The notes: generated from the letters alone by a model not told the origin. A DNA stretch of 64,000 bases from Curtobacterium sp. MCSS17_007 (GCF_003234175.2 NZ_CP126257.1:2046001-2110000); one strand, 5' to 3'; positions 32,971-43,293 are shown, numbered from the stretch's first letter. Program-made: numbers and translations.

Positions 32971-34665
32971 CTAGCCCGTGACCGCGCCCTTGGCGGCGGA
33001 CTGGACGAGCTTCGCGAACTTCGCGAGGACTCCGCGGGTGTAACGCGGGGGCAGCGGGGCCCAGCCTGCTCGGCGGGCCTCCAGCTCGGCGTCGTCGACC
33101 AGTAGGTCGAGCGAGCGAGCCGCGATGTCGACACGGATGCGGTCGCCATCGCGCACGAATGCCACTGGACCTGCGTCCACGGCTTCCGGTGCGATGTGGC
33201 CGATGCACAGGCCGGTTGTGCCGCCTGAGAATCGTCCGTCCGTCAACAGTAGTACATCCTTGCCCAGTCCCGCGCCCTTGATGGCCGCGGTGATGGCGAG
33301 CATCTCGCGCATGCCCGGCCCGCCCTTCGGGCCCTCGTAGCGGATGACCACCACGTCACCCTTCTGGATCCGGCCCTCGGTCAGGGCGTCCATCGCGGCA
33401 CGCTCGCGGTCGAACACGCGGGCGGGGCCCTCGAAGACGGCGGCGTCGAACCCGGCCGTCTTCACGACGGCACCCTCGGGCGCGAACGAGCCCTTGAGGA
33501 TCGTCAGACCACCGGTCTCGTGGATCGGGTTGTCGAGCTTCCGGAAGACCTCGCCGTCGAGCTCCGGCGGGTCGATCTCGGCGAGGTTCTCGGCGAGGGT
33601 CCTGCCCGTGACGGTCATCACGTCGCCGTGCAGCAGACCGGCCTCGAGCAGCGCCTTCATGATCACCGGGATGCCGCCGTTGCGGTCCACGTCGACCATG
33701 ACGTACTTGCCGAAGGGCTTCATGTCGGCCAGGTGCGGGACCTTCGAGCCGATGCGGTTGAAGTCGTCGAGGGAGAGTTCGACCTCGGCCTCGTGCGCGA
33801 TCGCGAGCAGGTGCAGCACGACGTTGGTCGAGCCTCCGAGCGCCATCGCGACGGCGATGGCGTTCTCGAACGCCTCCTTGGTCAGGATCTGCCGGGCGGT
33901 GAGCCCGAGGCGGAGCATGTTGACCACGGCCTCGCCGGAGCGGTGGGCGTAGTAGTCACGACGACGGTCGGCGCTCGGCGGAGCGGCGGAGCCCGGCAGC
34001 GACATGCCGAGGGCCTCGGCGACGCTCGCCATGGTGTTGGCCGTGTACATCCCGCCGCAGGCGCCCTCGCCCGGGACGATCGCGCACTCGATCTCCTTCA
34101 GCTCGGCCTCCGTCATGGTGCCGGCCTTGCACGCGCCGACGCCCTCGAAGGAGTCGATGATCGTGACCTCCTTGAAGGAGCCGTCGGCCTGCTTCACGTA
34201 GCCCGGCATGACCGAGCCCGCGTAGAGGAAGACGCTCGCGAGGTCGAGGCGCGCGGCGGCCATCAGCATGCCCGGGAGCGACTTGTCGCAGCCGGCCAGC
34301 AGGACGGTGCCGTCCAGGCGCTCGGCGTTCACGACGGTCTCGACGCTGTCGGCGATGACCTCGCGCGAGACGAGCGAGAAGTGCATGCCCTCGTGGCCCA
34401 TCGAGATGCCGTCGGAGACGGAGATGGTGCCGAACTGCAGCGGGTACCCGCCGCCGGAGTGCACGCCCTCCTTCGCGCCCTGCGCGAGGCGGTCGAGCGA
34501 GAGGTTGCACGGGGTGATCTCGTTCCAGGACGAGGCGATCCCGATCTGCGGCTTGTCCCAGTCTGCGTCGCCCATGCCGACGGCCCGGAGCATGCCACGC
34601 GAGGTGGTCGCTTCGATCCCGTCGGTGACGACCCGGCTGCGCGGCTTCACGTCGATGTCAGGCAT
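32971..34665 (-). CDS. ilvD: Dihydroxy-acid dehydratase
   Basis: A 564-residue Fe-S dehydratase acting after IlvC. Cluster cysteines are seen in [23 protein letters not shown] and [15 protein letters not shown], and the C-terminal [19 protein letters not shown] is conserved. It heads the ilv operon even though its reaction follows IlvC. Only six bases separate a TAGACT -10 box from the ATG, so the transcript should be leaderless. The operator palindrome it shares with leuC lies just upstream. Confidence 0.97.
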   Translation of the reverse strand: MPDIDVKPRSRVVTDGIEATTSRGMLRAVGMGDADWDKPQIGIASSWNEITPCNLSLDRLAQGAKEGVHSGGGYPLQFGTISVSDGISMGHEGMHFSLVSREVIADSVETVVNAERLDGTVLLAGCDKSLPGMLMAAARLDLASVFLYAGSVMPGYVKQADGSFKEVTIIDSFEGVGACKAGTMTEAELKEIECAIVPGEGACGGMYTANTMASVAEALGMSLPGSAAPPSADRRRDYYAHRSGEAVVNMLRLGLTARQILTKEAFENAIAVAMALGGSTNVVLHLLAIAHEAEVELSLDDFNRIGSKVPHLADMKPFGKYVMVDVDRNGGIPVIMKALLEAGLLHGDVMTVTGRTLAENLAEIDPPELDGEVFRKLDNPIHETGGLTILKGSFAPEGAVVKTAGFDAAVFEGPARVFDRERAAMDALTEGRIQKGDVVVIRYEGPKGGPGMREMLAITAAIKGAGLGKDVLLLTDGRFSGGTTGLCIGHIAPEAVDAGPVAFVRDGDRIRVDIAARSLDLLVDDAELEARRAGWAPLPPRYTRGVLAKFAKLVQSAAKGAVTG

Positions 34666-34671
34666 GGAGGC

Positions 34672-34697
34672 AGTCTAGGACCAGTTGGGATACCAAC
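34672..34697 (-). promoter_or_regulatory. ilvD promoter with operator shared with leuC
   Basis: On the minus strand the -10 box TAGACT (34677-34672) follows, after six bases, GTTGGTATCCCAAC (34697-34684). That is the leuC palindrome with one mismatch. Position relative to the -10 differs by only two bases between the two genes. A common repressor or activator is inferred. Confidence 0.6.
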
Positions 34698-34747
34698 CGG
34701 ACACGACGTGTCGCCGTGGGCCGGACGAGAGGCGCGGGGCCGGGTCC

Positions 34748-35530
34748 TCAGCGCGTCGCGCGCAGACGTCCGAGCTGCTTCAGGACGTCGGTGAGCGCCG
34801 CAGGGTCCGCCACGCGGTGTGCGGCGAGCGTGTCGCCCTCCCCCACCTTCACGCCGACGTCGCCGTCGCGGAGCACCCGGAAGGCGTCCTCGTCCGTCAC
34901 GTCGTCACCGGCGAAGAACACGGCGTCCGCGCCGCGCAGCTCGCGGAGCCGGTCGAGTGCGTCGCCCTTCGTGACGTGCCGGACGGCGAACTCGACGATG
35001 TCCTTGCCGCCGCGCTCGAGCACGCCGGGATCCGCAGCGTGCGCGGCCTCGCTCGCGGCCGCGTTCGCCTCGGCCGCGACCTCGGCGCTCACCCGTCGGG
35101 TGTGCATGCCGTGCCCGGCGGGCTTGTGCTCGACGACGACGCCCGGGAACCGCGCTCCGACCTCGTCGAGCGCCGCACCGACCCGGGCCACCCGGGCGAG
35201 TTCGTCGTCGCTCAGCGCTGCTTCGTCGTGGCCGTCGACGCGCCACTCCACGCCGTGCGAGCCGACGAGCGCCATGCCCTCGGGAGCGTGCGAGACCCGG
35301 GCGAGCCCGTCGAGCGGTCGCCCGGACACCAGGACGACCTCGGTGTCACGGGCGCGCTGCAGGGTGAGGACCGCCGCCCACGAGCCGGGCAGCGCACCGA
35401 CCTTCGCGGGGTCGTCTGCGAACGGGGCGAGGGTGCCGTCGAAGTCGAGCGCGACGAGCAGTCGCGGCGCAGCCGCGAGCGTCTCGAGGGCCGTGGTCAG
35501 GGCCGACGGGTCGGTGGCGGCGTCACGCAT
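34748..35530 (-). CDS. otsB: Trehalose-6-phosphate phosphatase
   Basis: A 260-residue HAD-family phosphatase that removes phosphate from trehalose-6-phosphate. The nucleophile motif LVALDFDGTLAPF is at residues about 25-37, VLVSGRPLDGL follows, and FFAGDDVTDEDAF is the C-terminal metal-binding motif. The ATG (35528-35530) lies within the last codons of otsA, an eight-base overlap, so the two steps of trehalose synthesis are made together. Confidence 0.94.
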   Translation of the reverse strand: MRDAATDPSALTTALETLAAAPRLLVALDFDGTLAPFADDPAKVGALPGSWAAVLTLQRARDTEVVLVSGRPLDGLARVSHAPEGMALVGSHGVEWRVDGHDEAALSDDELARVARVGAALDEVGARFPGVVVEHKPAGHGMHTRRVSAEVAAEANAAASEAAHAADPGVLERGGKDIVEFAVRHVTKGDALDRLRELRGADAVFFAGDDVTDEDAFRVLRDGDVGVKVGEGDTLAAHRVADPAALTDVLKQLGRLRATR

Positions 35531-37112
35531 CACGGGCCTCCCGGGTGTCCTCGGCGGCTCGGGCGGTCTGCGCCTCCTGGTCGAAGATCGACGTCGTGTC
35601 CTGCAGCTCCTCGACGTGCTCGTCACCTGGGTCCGAGGCGGACGGGTCGAGCTTGGCCCGGTTCGGGGCGTGTCGGTCGAGCGCCTCGAGGAACGACCGG
35701 GACCACCGGGCCACGTCGTTGTCGCGGACGCGCTTCCGGAGCGCACGCATGCGCGTTGAACGCTCCCGTCGCGGCATCTCGATGGCGCGCTGGATCGAGT
35801 CCTTCAGTGCGCCGATGTCGTGCGGGTTGACGATCACGGCCTGCTTCAGCTCGTCCGCGGCACCGGCGAACTCGGACAGGATGAGCACGCCGTCGTTGTC
35901 GAACCGCGCCGCCACGTACTCCTTCGCGACGAGGTTCATGCCGTCGCGCAGGGCCGTGACGAGCATGATGTCGGCGGCGAGGTAGAGCGCCACCATCTCC
36001 TCGCGCGGGTACCCGTGGTGCAGGTACGCGATGGGCTGGTGGCCGATCACGCCGAGGTCGCCGTTGATCCGTCCGACCGTGAGCTCGATCTCGTCGCGGA
36101 GCGCCGCGTAGGTGTCCACGCGCTCGCGGCTCGGGCTCGCGACCTGCACGAGGGTGGCGTCCTCGACCGCGACACGGCCGTCCTCGACGAGCTCGCCGAA
36201 CGCCTTGATGCGGTGTCGGATGCCCTTCGTGTAGTCGAGCCGGTCGACGCCGAGCAGCACCGTCTTCGGGTTGCCGAGGCTCTCGCGGATCTCGCGGGCG
36301 CGCTCCTGCACCTCGGGCCGGTGGGCGATCGCCTCGAAGCTCTCGGCGTCGATGGAGATCGGGAAGTGGCGTGCCTCGACGTGTCGGACCGTGATGCCCT
36401 TGCGGCTGCGCGGGGCGGCCGGGTCGTCGACCGGGACGTCGATCGTCGAGCCCTTGGTCGTGTAGCCCTTGATGTGGCGGACGGCACGGAGGAAGTCGCT
36501 CGCGTCGTCCTGCCGCTGGAACCCGATGACGTCGGCCCCGAGCAGGCCGTCGAGGATCTGCGCGCGCCACGGCAGCTGCGCGTAGATGCCGACGGGCGGG
36601 AACGGGATGTGGTTGAAGAACCCGATGGTCAGGTCCGGGCGCCGCTCGCGGAGCATCGCGGGCAGCAGCTGCAGCTGGTAGTCCTGCACCCAGACGATGC
36701 CGTCCTGCTCGACGATCTCGGCGATCTGGTCGGCGAAGCGCGCGTTGACGCGCTTGTACGCGTTCCACCAGTCACGGTGGTAGCTCGGGTGCTCGATGAC
36801 GTCGTGGTAGAGCGGCCACAGCGTGTCGTTGCTGAACCCCTCGTAGTACTCCTCGACGTCGTCCGCGCTGAGCGGCACCGGCACGATGTGGATGCCCTCG
36901 TTGTCGAACGGCGCGACCTCGACGTCGGGCTGACCGACCCAGCCGACCCACGCCCCGTCGTTGGCGCGCATGACCGGCTCGAGCGCCGTCACCAACCCGC
37001 CGGGCGAGTGTCGCCACCCCTCGTTGCCGTCCTCGTCGACGACGCGGTCGACGGGGAGTCGGTTCGAGGCGACGACGAAGGCGTACCGGTCGGGGTCGGT
37101 GTCTGCTGCCAT
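35523..37112 (-). CDS. otsA: Trehalose-6-phosphate synthase
   Basis: A 529-residue GT20 glycosyltransferase joining UDP-glucose (or ADP-/GDP-glucose) to glucose-6-phosphate. It shows SNRLPVDR at the start, WVQDYQLQLLPAMLRERRPD near residue 145, GVDRLDYTKGIRHRI near residue 280 and RDGMNLVAKEY near residue 385. A hydrophilic tail of about 50 residues follows the catalytic domain. The ATG at 37112 follows a purine-rich stretch, and earlier in-frame codons do not look coding. It is divergent from corA. Confidence 0.95.
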   Translation of the reverse strand: MAADTDPDRYAFVVASNRLPVDRVVDEDGNEGWRHSPGGLVTALEPVMRANDGAWVGWVGQPDVEVAPFDNEGIHIVPVPLSADDVEEYYEGFSNDTLWPLYHDVIEHPSYHRDWWNAYKRVNARFADQIAEIVEQDGIVWVQDYQLQLLPAMLRERRPDLTIGFFNHIPFPPVGIYAQLPWRAQILDGLLGADVIGFQRQDDASDFLRAVRHIKGYTTKGSTIDVPVDDPAAPRSRKGITVRHVEARHFPISIDAESFEAIAHRPEVQERAREIRESLGNPKTVLLGVDRLDYTKGIRHRIKAFGELVEDGRVAVEDATLVQVASPSRERVDTYAALRDEIELTVGRINGDLGVIGHQPIAYLHHGYPREEMVALYLAADIMLVTALRDGMNLVAKEYVAARFDNDGVLILSEFAGAADELKQAVIVNPHDIGALKDSIQRAIEMPRRERSTRMRALRKRVRDNDVARWSRSFLEALDRHAPNRAKLDPSASDPGDEHVEELQDTTSIFDQEAQTARAAEDTREARDA

Positions 37113-37218
37113 GGGGTGGTGGTGTCTCCGTTCCCCCGGCTCGAGCGCCGGGATCGTCGCCGACGGTACCAGCGCGGACGCAGGCGGCTCTCGGTGCCCG
37201 CTCACTAGGCTCGTCCGC

Positions 37219-38193
37219 ATGGTCATGACACGGGCGTGGCGGGACGGCACCGCGGTGGCCCAGGACTTCCCGGTCGAGCAGGTGTCCGACCTCCTCGGAC
37301 GGGACGACGACTGCTTCGTCTGGGTCGATCACGTCGACCCGGGTCCGAGCGACCTCGACCAGCTGGAGGACGAGCTCGGCGTGCACGTCCTCGCGGTCGA
37401 GGACGCGCTCGAGAGCGGGCAGCGCCCGAAGCTCGACCGCTACCGGGACAGCCTGTTCCTCGTCGTCTACGACGTCCAGGGCCTGGGCGCCGACGGCGAC
37501 CTCGTCACGCACGAGGTCAAGGCGTTCGTCACGCACCGGGCGCTCGTCACGATCCACGGCCCGGAGGTCGACCTGCGGTCGGTCCAGCGTCGGCTCGACG
37601 CGGATGCCGACCTCGCCGACCACGGCGTGCCGTGGCTGGTGTGGGCGCTCCTCGACGCGGTGGTCGACCACGCGACGAAGGCCGTCGAGGACATCGAGGC
37701 ACGCATCGACGACCTCGAGGACGACCTCTTCGAGCACGGGAACCCTCGCGAGCAGCAGATCCAGCGACGCTCGTTCCGGCTGCGGAAGGCCCTCGGTGTG
37801 CTGCGTCGGCAGGTCGTGCCGACCCGGGACAGCGTCGCCTCGCTGCTGCACGGCGACGCCGAGGCGATCGTCGACGGCATCCGGCCGTACTTCCGCGACG
37901 TCGAGGACCACCTGGTCTCCATCGCCGACACCGTCGACCAGCTGCGGGACGCGGTGTCGAGTGTCCTCGACACCAACCTCAACCTGGCGTCGAACCGGCA
38001 GAACACCGTGATGAAGAAGGTGACGAGCTGGGCGGCGATCATCGCCATCCCGACGGCGATCACGGGGTTCTTCGGCCAGAACGTGACGTTCCCCGGCGAG
38101 GGGCACTGGAGCGGCCTGTTCGCCTCGGTGTCGCTCATCGTCGCGACCTCGCTCGTGCTCTACCGCGTCTTCAAGACGAAGGACTGGCTCTAG
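37219..38193 (+). CDS. corA: CorA-family divalent metal transporter (GQN variant)
   Basis: A 324-residue 2-TM-GxN channel. A soluble N-terminal domain and long coiled helices (VDHATKAVEDIEARIDDLED) lead to two C-terminal membrane helices. The canonical GMN after helix 1 is GQN here (ITGFFGQNVTFPG), so selectivity for Mg2+ or another ion is uncertain. The acidic loop expected between the helices appears as PGEGHWSG. It ends FKTKDWL, the basic tail of the family. TAGGCT seven bases before the ATG suggests a leaderless mRNA; a second ATG two codons later is possible. Confidence 0.9.
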   Translation: MVMTRAWRDGTAVAQDFPVEQVSDLLGRDDDCFVWVDHVDPGPSDLDQLEDELGVHVLAVEDALESGQRPKLDRYRDSLFLVVYDVQGLGADGDLVTHEVKAFVTHRALVTIHGPEVDLRSVQRRLDADADLADHGVPWLVWALLDAVVDHATKAVEDIEARIDDLEDDLFEHGNPREQQIQRRSFRLRKALGVLRRQVVPTRDSVASLLHGDAEAIVDGIRPYFRDVEDHLVSIADTVDQLRDAVSSVLDTNLNLASNRQNTVMKKVTSWAAIIAIPTAITGFFGQNVTFPGEGHWSGLFASVSLIVATSLVLYRVFKTKDWL

Positions 38194-38205
38194 CGAGGAG
38201 CCGCC

Positions 38206-39357
38206 TCAGAGCTGCAGCGCGAGCACCCCGGCGACGACCGTGAGCGGCGCGACGACACAGCCGAGCGCCATGTACCGACCCCACGACAGGTGCACGCCCT
38301 CGGAGGCCAGGCGCGCGTGCCAGAGGAGCGTCGCGAGCGAGGCCCACGGCGTGATGAGGCAGCCGGCGTTGACCCCGACCAGGAGCGCCGCGTACCGCAG
38401 GGCCTCGTGCCCGGCGGCCGGCTCGAGCACGAGGTAGGCGGGCAGGTTGTCGATCGCGTTCGCCGCGACACCCCCGGCCCCGCCGAGCAGCAGCAGCGAA
38501 CCGGTGTCGGTGCCGCCCGAGACCGCCTGCACGATCGGGTCGGTGAGCCCCGTGGCGTGCAGGGTCTCGACGACGACGAACAGGCCCGCCGCGAAGACGA
38601 GCGTCGACCAGGGCACCCGGGACGGCCGGAGCTCGGACGGGGCCCGGAACGCGGCCACCACGACGAGCAGCCCTGCCGCGACGAGTGCCGCGACCCAGAC
38701 CGTGACCCCGGAGGTCAGCGCGACGACGAGCAGGACGAGCACGGCCGACGCCGCCCAGAAGAACAGCGGGTCACGCGGCCGTCGGACCTCGACCGGCGTG
38801 TACCGACCGAAGAGCTTGCCGCGGAACACCACGAGGAGCACCGCGCACGGCACCACGACCCCGGCGAGCGCCGCCCACACCATCAGGCCGGCGAACGGGA
38901 TCGGGCCGTCGAGGCCGATCCCGTCGACCGCGAGCAGGTTGGTCAGGTTCGACACCGGCAGCAGGAGCGACGCCGTGTTGGCGAGCCACACGGTCGTGAG
39001 CGCGAACGGCATCGGCGGCAGGCCGACCCGACGCGCGAGCGTGATGACGATCGGGGTGAGGAGCACCGCAGTGGTGTCGATGCTCAGGAAGACCGTGCAG
39101 ACCACCGCGAGGACGACGACCGCGGCCCAGAGCCCGATCGTCCGCCCGCCGCCGATGCGGGCCGCCATGTCGGCCAGGCGGTCGAAGACGCCTGCGTCCG
39201 CTGCGAGCTCCGACACGATCGTGAGGCCGAGCACGAACGCCAGGACGGGGACGACCCGGTCGGCGAGGGTCGCGAGGTCGGACAGGGGCAGCAGGCCGAG
39301 CACGACGCACACGGCGCCGACCAGCAGCAGCACTCCCCCGATGACGGCCTGACGCAC
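38206..39357 (-). CDS. SLC13/ArsB-type ion transporter
   Basis: A 383-residue membrane protein with about eleven hydrophobic helices and the ion-transporter superfamily motifs FLSIDTTAVLLTPIV and SLLLPVSNLTNLL in the first half, and GVAANAIDNLPAYLVLEP with LITPWASLATLLW in the second. These repeated Ser/Asn/Pro hairpins are typical of the arsenite (ArsB) and SLC13-like carboxylate carriers. The substrate is not determined; no ars genes are near. It starts at GTG 39357 with GAGGAGA upstream. It converges on corA with only 12 bases between stops. Confidence 0.85.
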   Translation of the reverse strand: MRQAVIGGVLLLVGAVCVVLGLLPLSDLATLADRVVPVLAFVLGLTIVSELAADAGVFDRLADMAARIGGGRTIGLWAAVVVLAVVCTVFLSIDTTAVLLTPIVITLARRVGLPPMPFALTTVWLANTASLLLPVSNLTNLLAVDGIGLDGPIPFAGLMVWAALAGVVVPCAVLLVVFRGKLFGRYTPVEVRRPRDPLFFWAASAVLVLLVVALTSGVTVWVAALVAAGLLVVVAAFRAPSELRPSRVPWSTLVFAAGLFVVVETLHATGLTDPIVQAVSGGTDTGSLLLLGGAGGVAANAIDNLPAYLVLEPAAGHEALRYAALLVGVNAGCLITPWASLATLLWHARLASEGVHLSWGRYMALGCVVAPLTVVAGVLALQL

Positions 39358-39450
39358 GGTGTCTCCTCGCTCTGCGGACCGGCAGGGCGACCGGCGGCGC
39401 TCCAATGTAGCGGCCGGTAGCGTGGCGGGGACGACCAGGAGGAGGAACCC

Positions 39451-39642
39451 GTGCGGAAGTTCATGTTCAGCGGTGCGGTGTGGAGTTCGATCATCAGCGG
39501 CTACAGCGTGGTGCAGACCACGCGGCAGGGCCCGCGTGACTGGCGCCTCGCGCTCACGTGGATCGCGTGGCTCGCGACCACGATCGTCGCGCTCGGCACG
39601 GTCGTCGAGGACGACCGCGCGGTGAAGGCGCGCCAGCGCTAG
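39451..39642 (+). CDS. 63-residue small membrane protein, unknown function
   Basis: A short protein, opening GTG at 39451, with an amphipathic first half (FMFSGAVWSSIISGYSVV) and one clear membrane helix (LALTWIAWLATTIVALGTVV), then a charged tail. A strong GGAGGAGG ribosome-binding site six bases upstream and TAGCGT about 30 bases upstream support it as a real gene. Family not recognised. It is divergent from the SLC13-like transporter and ends at a strong terminator palindrome. Confidence 0.65.
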   Translation: MRKFMFSGAVWSSIISGYSVVQTTRQGPRDWRLALTWIAWLATTIVALGTVVEDDRAVKARQR

Positions 39643-39662
39643 GTCGCCAGGGCGACCACCCC

Positions 39663-39708
39663 ACGGACGGGAGGCGCGGTACCGGCTGGTACCGCGCCTC
39701 CCGTCCGT
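39663..39708. terminator. 21-bp perfect palindromic terminator (GGACGGGAGGCGCG family)
   Basis: Perfect 21-bp arms at 39663-39683 and 39688-39708 with loop GGCT, between convergent genes (the small membrane protein and the MscS channel). Outer arm GGACGGGAGGCGCG is shared with other copies; the inner GGTACC pairs are specific to this one. Confidence 0.75.
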
Positions 39709-39730
39709 CGTGTGGTGGCTCCGCGACTCG

Positions 39731-40909
39731 TCAGCGCTCGGGCGGGACGTCCTCCGGCCGGATGCCCGAGGTCTGGATCGGACCCGTGAAGAGTGCGGTG
39801 CGCTCGTCACCCTCGCGGAACAGCGCGGCGTCCTGCTCCTCGGTGCGCGGACGGCGCTTGCCGACGCGATCGGTACCCTGCGTGACCTGCACGCGCTGCC
39901 GGGGCAGGGCGTCCGGGTGCTCGCGCTGCACCCACTCGACCATCTCCTCGCGCACGTAGCAGCGCAGGTCGAACAACCCGCCCGCGTCCGGCGCGGACAC
40001 CAGGATGCGGACGCGCACGAGCCCGCTCACCGCGTCGGTGACCTGGAGCACCTTGGTGCGGCCGTCCCAGATGGTCGAGGTCGACAGGATCCGGTCGAGC
40101 TCCTCGCGCATCTCGGTCGGGCTGATCCGCCAGTCGAGGTCGAACTCGACCGCACCGAGGAGTTCGCTGCCCGTGCGGGTCCAGTTCTCGAACGGCGTCG
40201 ACGTGAAGTACGTCGACGGCAGCACGAAGCGCCGGTCGTCCCACAGGTGGACGACGACGTACGTGAGCGTGATCTCCTCGATCCGTCCCCACTGCTGCTC
40301 GACCACGACGACGTCGTCGACGCGGATCGACCCCGAGAACGCGAGCTGCATGCCGGCGAAGACGTTGCCGAGGGTGGACTGCGCGGCGAGGCCGGCGACG
40401 ACCGAGATGAGCCCGGCGGACGCGAGCACGCTCGCACCGGCTGCCTCGACGCCCGGGAAGGTCAGGAGGATCGCGCCCACCGCGATGATCACGAGCACGG
40501 CGACCGTGAGCCGCCGGATGATGAGGACCTGGGTGCGGATGCGGCGGGCGACCCGGTTGTCGGGCACGTCGACGCGGTAGCGGTGCAGCCCGAGGTCCTC
40601 GAGGAAGATCGCGATCTGGCACGCCAGCCAGCAGCCGACGGCGATCGTGGCGATGAGGAAGGCGTGCGAGACCTCGTCGCGCCAGGGGTACGCCTCGTCG
40701 TCGTGCGGGATGGTCGACGTGAAGGCCGTCCAGAGCAGCGCGATGAGCAGGATCGTCCGTGCGGGGTGCTTGGTGCGCCGGGACAGCACCGCGGCCCACC
40801 GTTCCCGGCGGGCGATCGCGCGCAGGACCAGGTGCAGGACGAGGGCGGCGGCGGCCGTCACGAGCAGGGCGATCCCGATCGCGACGAGGAGTCGGAGGAG
40901 GGTGTCCAT
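39731..40909 (-). CDS. MscS-family mechanosensitive channel
   Basis: A 392-residue MscS-like channel. Five or so hydrophobic segments precede the pore helix region [38 protein letters not shown] in pattern (G/A-rich, residues about 180-215), followed by the beta domain with [13 protein letters not shown] sequence ([19 protein letters not shown]) and a long C-terminal cytoplasmic domain. It likely releases solutes on hypo-osmotic shock. Nearby trehalose genes and corA would fit an osmotic theme, but the link is only positional. ATG at 40909 follows a G-run. Confidence 0.9.
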   Translation of the reverse strand: MDTLLRLLVAIGIALLVTAAAALVLHLVLRAIARRERWAAVLSRRTKHPARTILLIALLWTAFTSTIPHDDEAYPWRDEVSHAFLIATIAVGCWLACQIAIFLEDLGLHRYRVDVPDNRVARRIRTQVLIIRRLTVAVLVIIAVGAILLTFPGVEAAGASVLASAGLISVVAGLAAQSTLGNVFAGMQLAFSGSIRVDDVVVVEQQWGRIEEITLTYVVVHLWDDRRFVLPSTYFTSTPFENWTRTGSELLGAVEFDLDWRISPTEMREELDRILSTSTIWDGRTKVLQVTDAVSGLVRVRILVSAPDAGGLFDLRCYVREEMVEWVQREHPDALPRQRVQVTQGTDRVGKRRPRTEEQDAALFREGDERTALFTGPIQTSGIRPEDVPPER

Positions 40910-41024
40910 CCCCCCATGCTGTCGGAGCCGTCGTGCTGCGCGTTCAGCGTCGGCACACCTGTGGTGTCGCTCAGGGTGGACTTCCGTTCCACCCCGGGGC
41001 GTGCGCGCATGTAGGTTGGCGCGC

Positions 41025-42566
41025 ATGACAGCGCAGAACGACACGGGTGTGTCCCGCACGCCCGCGAACGACTTCTCGCACGAGCAGGAGGGCTACCAGC
41101 ACGGTCTGAAGCCCCGGCAACTGCAGATGATCGCGATCGGTGGGGCCATCGGCACCGGACTCTTCCTCGGCGCGGGCGGACGCCTCAACACGGCCGGACC
41201 GGCCCTGGCGGTCACCTACCTGGTCGCCGGCGTCTTCGCGTTCTTCATCCTGCGGGCGCTCGGTGAGCTCGTGCTGCACCGTCCGTCGTCGGGGTCGTTC
41301 ATCTCGTACGCCCGCGAGTTCTACGGTGAGAAGTTCGCCTACGCGGCGGGGTGGATGTACTTCCTCAACTGGGCGATGACCTCGATCGTCGACACCACCG
41401 CGGTCGCGCTCTACCTGCACTACTGGAGCGCCTTCACCGCGGCACCGCAGTGGCTCCTCGCGCTCATCGCGCTCGTCGTCGTGCTCGCCGCCAACATGGT
41501 CGCCGTGAAGGTGTTCGGCGAGCTCGAGTTCTGGTTCGCGCTCATCAAGGTCGCCGCACTCGTGGCGTTCCTCGTGATCGCGCTCGTCTGGCTGGTCTTC
41601 GCCTTCCCGGTGGAGACCGGTGGTGAGGCGGTCCGGACGGGCTTCTCGATCTGGGCCGACAACGGCGGACTGATCCCGAACGGTGTGCTGCCCGCGGTCC
41701 TCGTCGTCCAGGGCGTCGTGTTCGCCTACGCGGCAATCGAACTCGTCGGCACCGCGTCCGGCGAGACCCAGGACACCGAGAAGGTCATCCCCCGCGCCAT
41801 CAACTCGGTCGTGTTCCGCATCGCGGTCTTCTACGTCGGGTCGGTCGTCCTGCTCTCCCTGCTCCTGCCGTACACCTCGTACAAGGACGGCCAGAGCCCG
41901 TTCGTGACGTTCTTCTCGTCGCTCGGCAACCCGCAGGTCGGGGTCGTCGCCGGGTCGATCATGAACTTCGTCGTGCTCACCGCCGCGTTGTCGTCGCTCA
42001 ACGCGGGGCTGTACTCGACCGGTCGCGCCCTGCACTCGATGGGCATGAACGGTTCCGCGCCGAAGTGGACGACGAAGATGTCGAAGGGCGGCGTGCCCTA
42101 CGCGGGCATCCTGCTGACGGCGGCGTTCACCGTCGCGGGGGTCGCGCTCAACTACTTCGTGCCGAAGCAGGCGTTCGAGATCGCGCTCAACGTCGCCAGC
42201 CTCGGCATCATCACCGCGTGGGGGACGATCATCCTCTGCCAGATGAAGCTGCGGCAGTGGGCGAAGCAGGGGCTCGCGAAGGAGCCGTCGTTCAAGCTGC
42301 CCGGCGCTCCGGTGACGTCGTGGTTGACGCTCGCGTTCCTCGCCTCGGTGATCGTGCTCATGGCGATCGACTACCCGGTGGGCACGTACACGATCGCCTC
42401 GCTCGTGGTCATCATCCCGCTGCTGATCGTCGGGTGGTTCCTGCAGCGCGACCGCATCCTCCGCATCGCGGCGCTCCGTGAGGGCGTCACCGGGCCGTAC
42501 CCGATCGGGGTCCGCGACCCGGCCGCCCAGGTCCGCCGTGACGGGACGGACGACCGCCGCGGCTGA
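41025..42566 (+). CDS. Amino-acid permease (APC superfamily, AAT type)
   Basis: A 513-residue amino-acid/proton symporter with twelve predicted helices. The opening [26 protein letters not shown] is the AAT signature pattern, and [27 protein letters not shown] lies near residue 240. GABA, asparagine and aromatic amino-acid permeases share these, so the substrate is left open. The ATG at 41025 has TAGGTT seven bases upstream, suggesting a leaderless transcript. It is divergent from the MscS gene. Confidence 0.92.
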   Translation: MTAQNDTGVSRTPANDFSHEQEGYQHGLKPRQLQMIAIGGAIGTGLFLGAGGRLNTAGPALAVTYLVAGVFAFFILRALGELVLHRPSSGSFISYAREFYGEKFAYAAGWMYFLNWAMTSIVDTTAVALYLHYWSAFTAAPQWLLALIALVVVLAANMVAVKVFGELEFWFALIKVAALVAFLVIALVWLVFAFPVETGGEAVRTGFSIWADNGGLIPNGVLPAVLVVQGVVFAYAAIELVGTASGETQDTEKVIPRAINSVVFRIAVFYVGSVVLLSLLLPYTSYKDGQSPFVTFFSSLGNPQVGVVAGSIMNFVVLTAALSSLNAGLYSTGRALHSMGMNGSAPKWTTKMSKGGVPYAGILLTAAFTVAGVALNYFVPKQAFEIALNVASLGIITAWGTIILCQMKLRQWAKQGLAKEPSFKLPGAPVTSWLTLAFLASVIVLMAIDYPVGTYTIASLVVIIPLLIVGWFLQRDRILRIAALREGVTGPYPIGVRDPAAQVRRDGTDDRRG

Positions 42567-42619
42567 TCCCGCACACCACGCAACGGGCAGGGTCCGGTGC
42601 GCGCCGGTACGATCGGCGC

Positions 42620-42925
42620 GTGCCGGACCCTTCTGTCTCCCCCACGCTCGACCTGCAGCTCACGTGGCGCGGGACCTCCGGACGCATCCGCGTCTACGAC
42701 CACACGGTGCGGGCGGAGACCAGCTTCGAGCGTGACGGCGTCGTGCAGGTGCCCGTCGACCGGGCGCGTGGGTGGCGCATCGAGCCGTGCGACTTCGACG
42801 CGGTCTGCGTCGAGTTCGTGTGCGAGGACGAGACCTTCCGGGTCCTCCTCGACACGAGTGACGAGCGGGTGGCACGGCTCGCGCTCGAGCGGGCGCTCGG
42901 GGCGCCGCTGCCGCCGGCCTCCTGA
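42620..42925 (+). CDS. Hypothetical 101-residue protein
   Basis: A small soluble protein of mixed beta character (TLDLQLTWRGTSGRIRVYDH, VQVPVDRARGWRIEPCDFD). It has three cysteines (C57, C63, C68 approximately) but no metal motif. No family was recognised. Its GTG start is supported by TACGAT six bases upstream, a leaderless promoter layout, and codon use matches its neighbours. It starts 54 bases after the permease and may be read with it. Confidence 0.6.
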   Translation: MPDPSVSPTLDLQLTWRGTSGRIRVYDHTVRAETSFERDGVVQVPVDRARGWRIEPCDFDAVCVEFVCEDETFRVLLDTSDERVARLALERALGAPLPPAS

Positions 42926-42993
42926 GGTGCGTCCGAGACGCCGGCGTCGGCGCGCCACGCCGGTGTCGGTGTGCGACGCCGCTCCCGCGACGG

Positions 42994-43017
42994 GACGCCG
43001 CCAGGTCCGGCGGCGTC
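42994..43017. terminator. Bidirectional terminator-like hairpin
   Basis: GACGCCGCC (42994-43002) pairs with GGCGGCGTC (43009-43017), six-base loop, between the convergent 101-residue and 70-residue genes. Confidence 0.5.
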
Positions 43018-43080
43018 TCGGTGGTACGCGGGCGTCTCGCGCCCGCGCCGGGGTGGTCACCACGCGACGCGCGGGATGCG

Positions 43081-43293
43081 TCAGAGGAGCAGCAGGACCC
43101 CCGCGACGACCGCGGCCAGGGCGATCGCGAAGGCGATGAGCAGCAGCACGAGGTGCACCGTGTAGAAGGTCGTGGGCTTCCCCGCGGCGTCGCGCGCGCG
43201 GGCGTCGTTCGCGACCCGCTGGAAGAACCGCGGCCAGGTCACGACGTTGAACACGGCGGCGACGAACAGGACGATGGCGGCGAAGACGTTCAC
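43081..43293 (-). CDS. 70-residue two-helix membrane protein (SCO4848-like)
   Basis: Two membrane helices separated by a charged loop: MNVFAAIVLFVAAVFNVVTW, then PRFFQRVANDARARD, then YTVHLVLLLIAFAIALAAVV. The WPRF-type end of helix 1 and size resemble the SCO4848 family of actinobacterial membrane proteins of unknown role; the match is from memory of the pattern. A GTG start with TAGACT six bases upstream suggests a leaderless mRNA. A 16-bp palindrome sits about 110 bases upstream. Confidence 0.6.
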   Translation of the reverse strand: MNVFAAIVLFVAAVFNVVTWPRFFQRVANDARARDAAGKPTTFYTVHLVLLLIAFAIALAAVVAGVLLLL

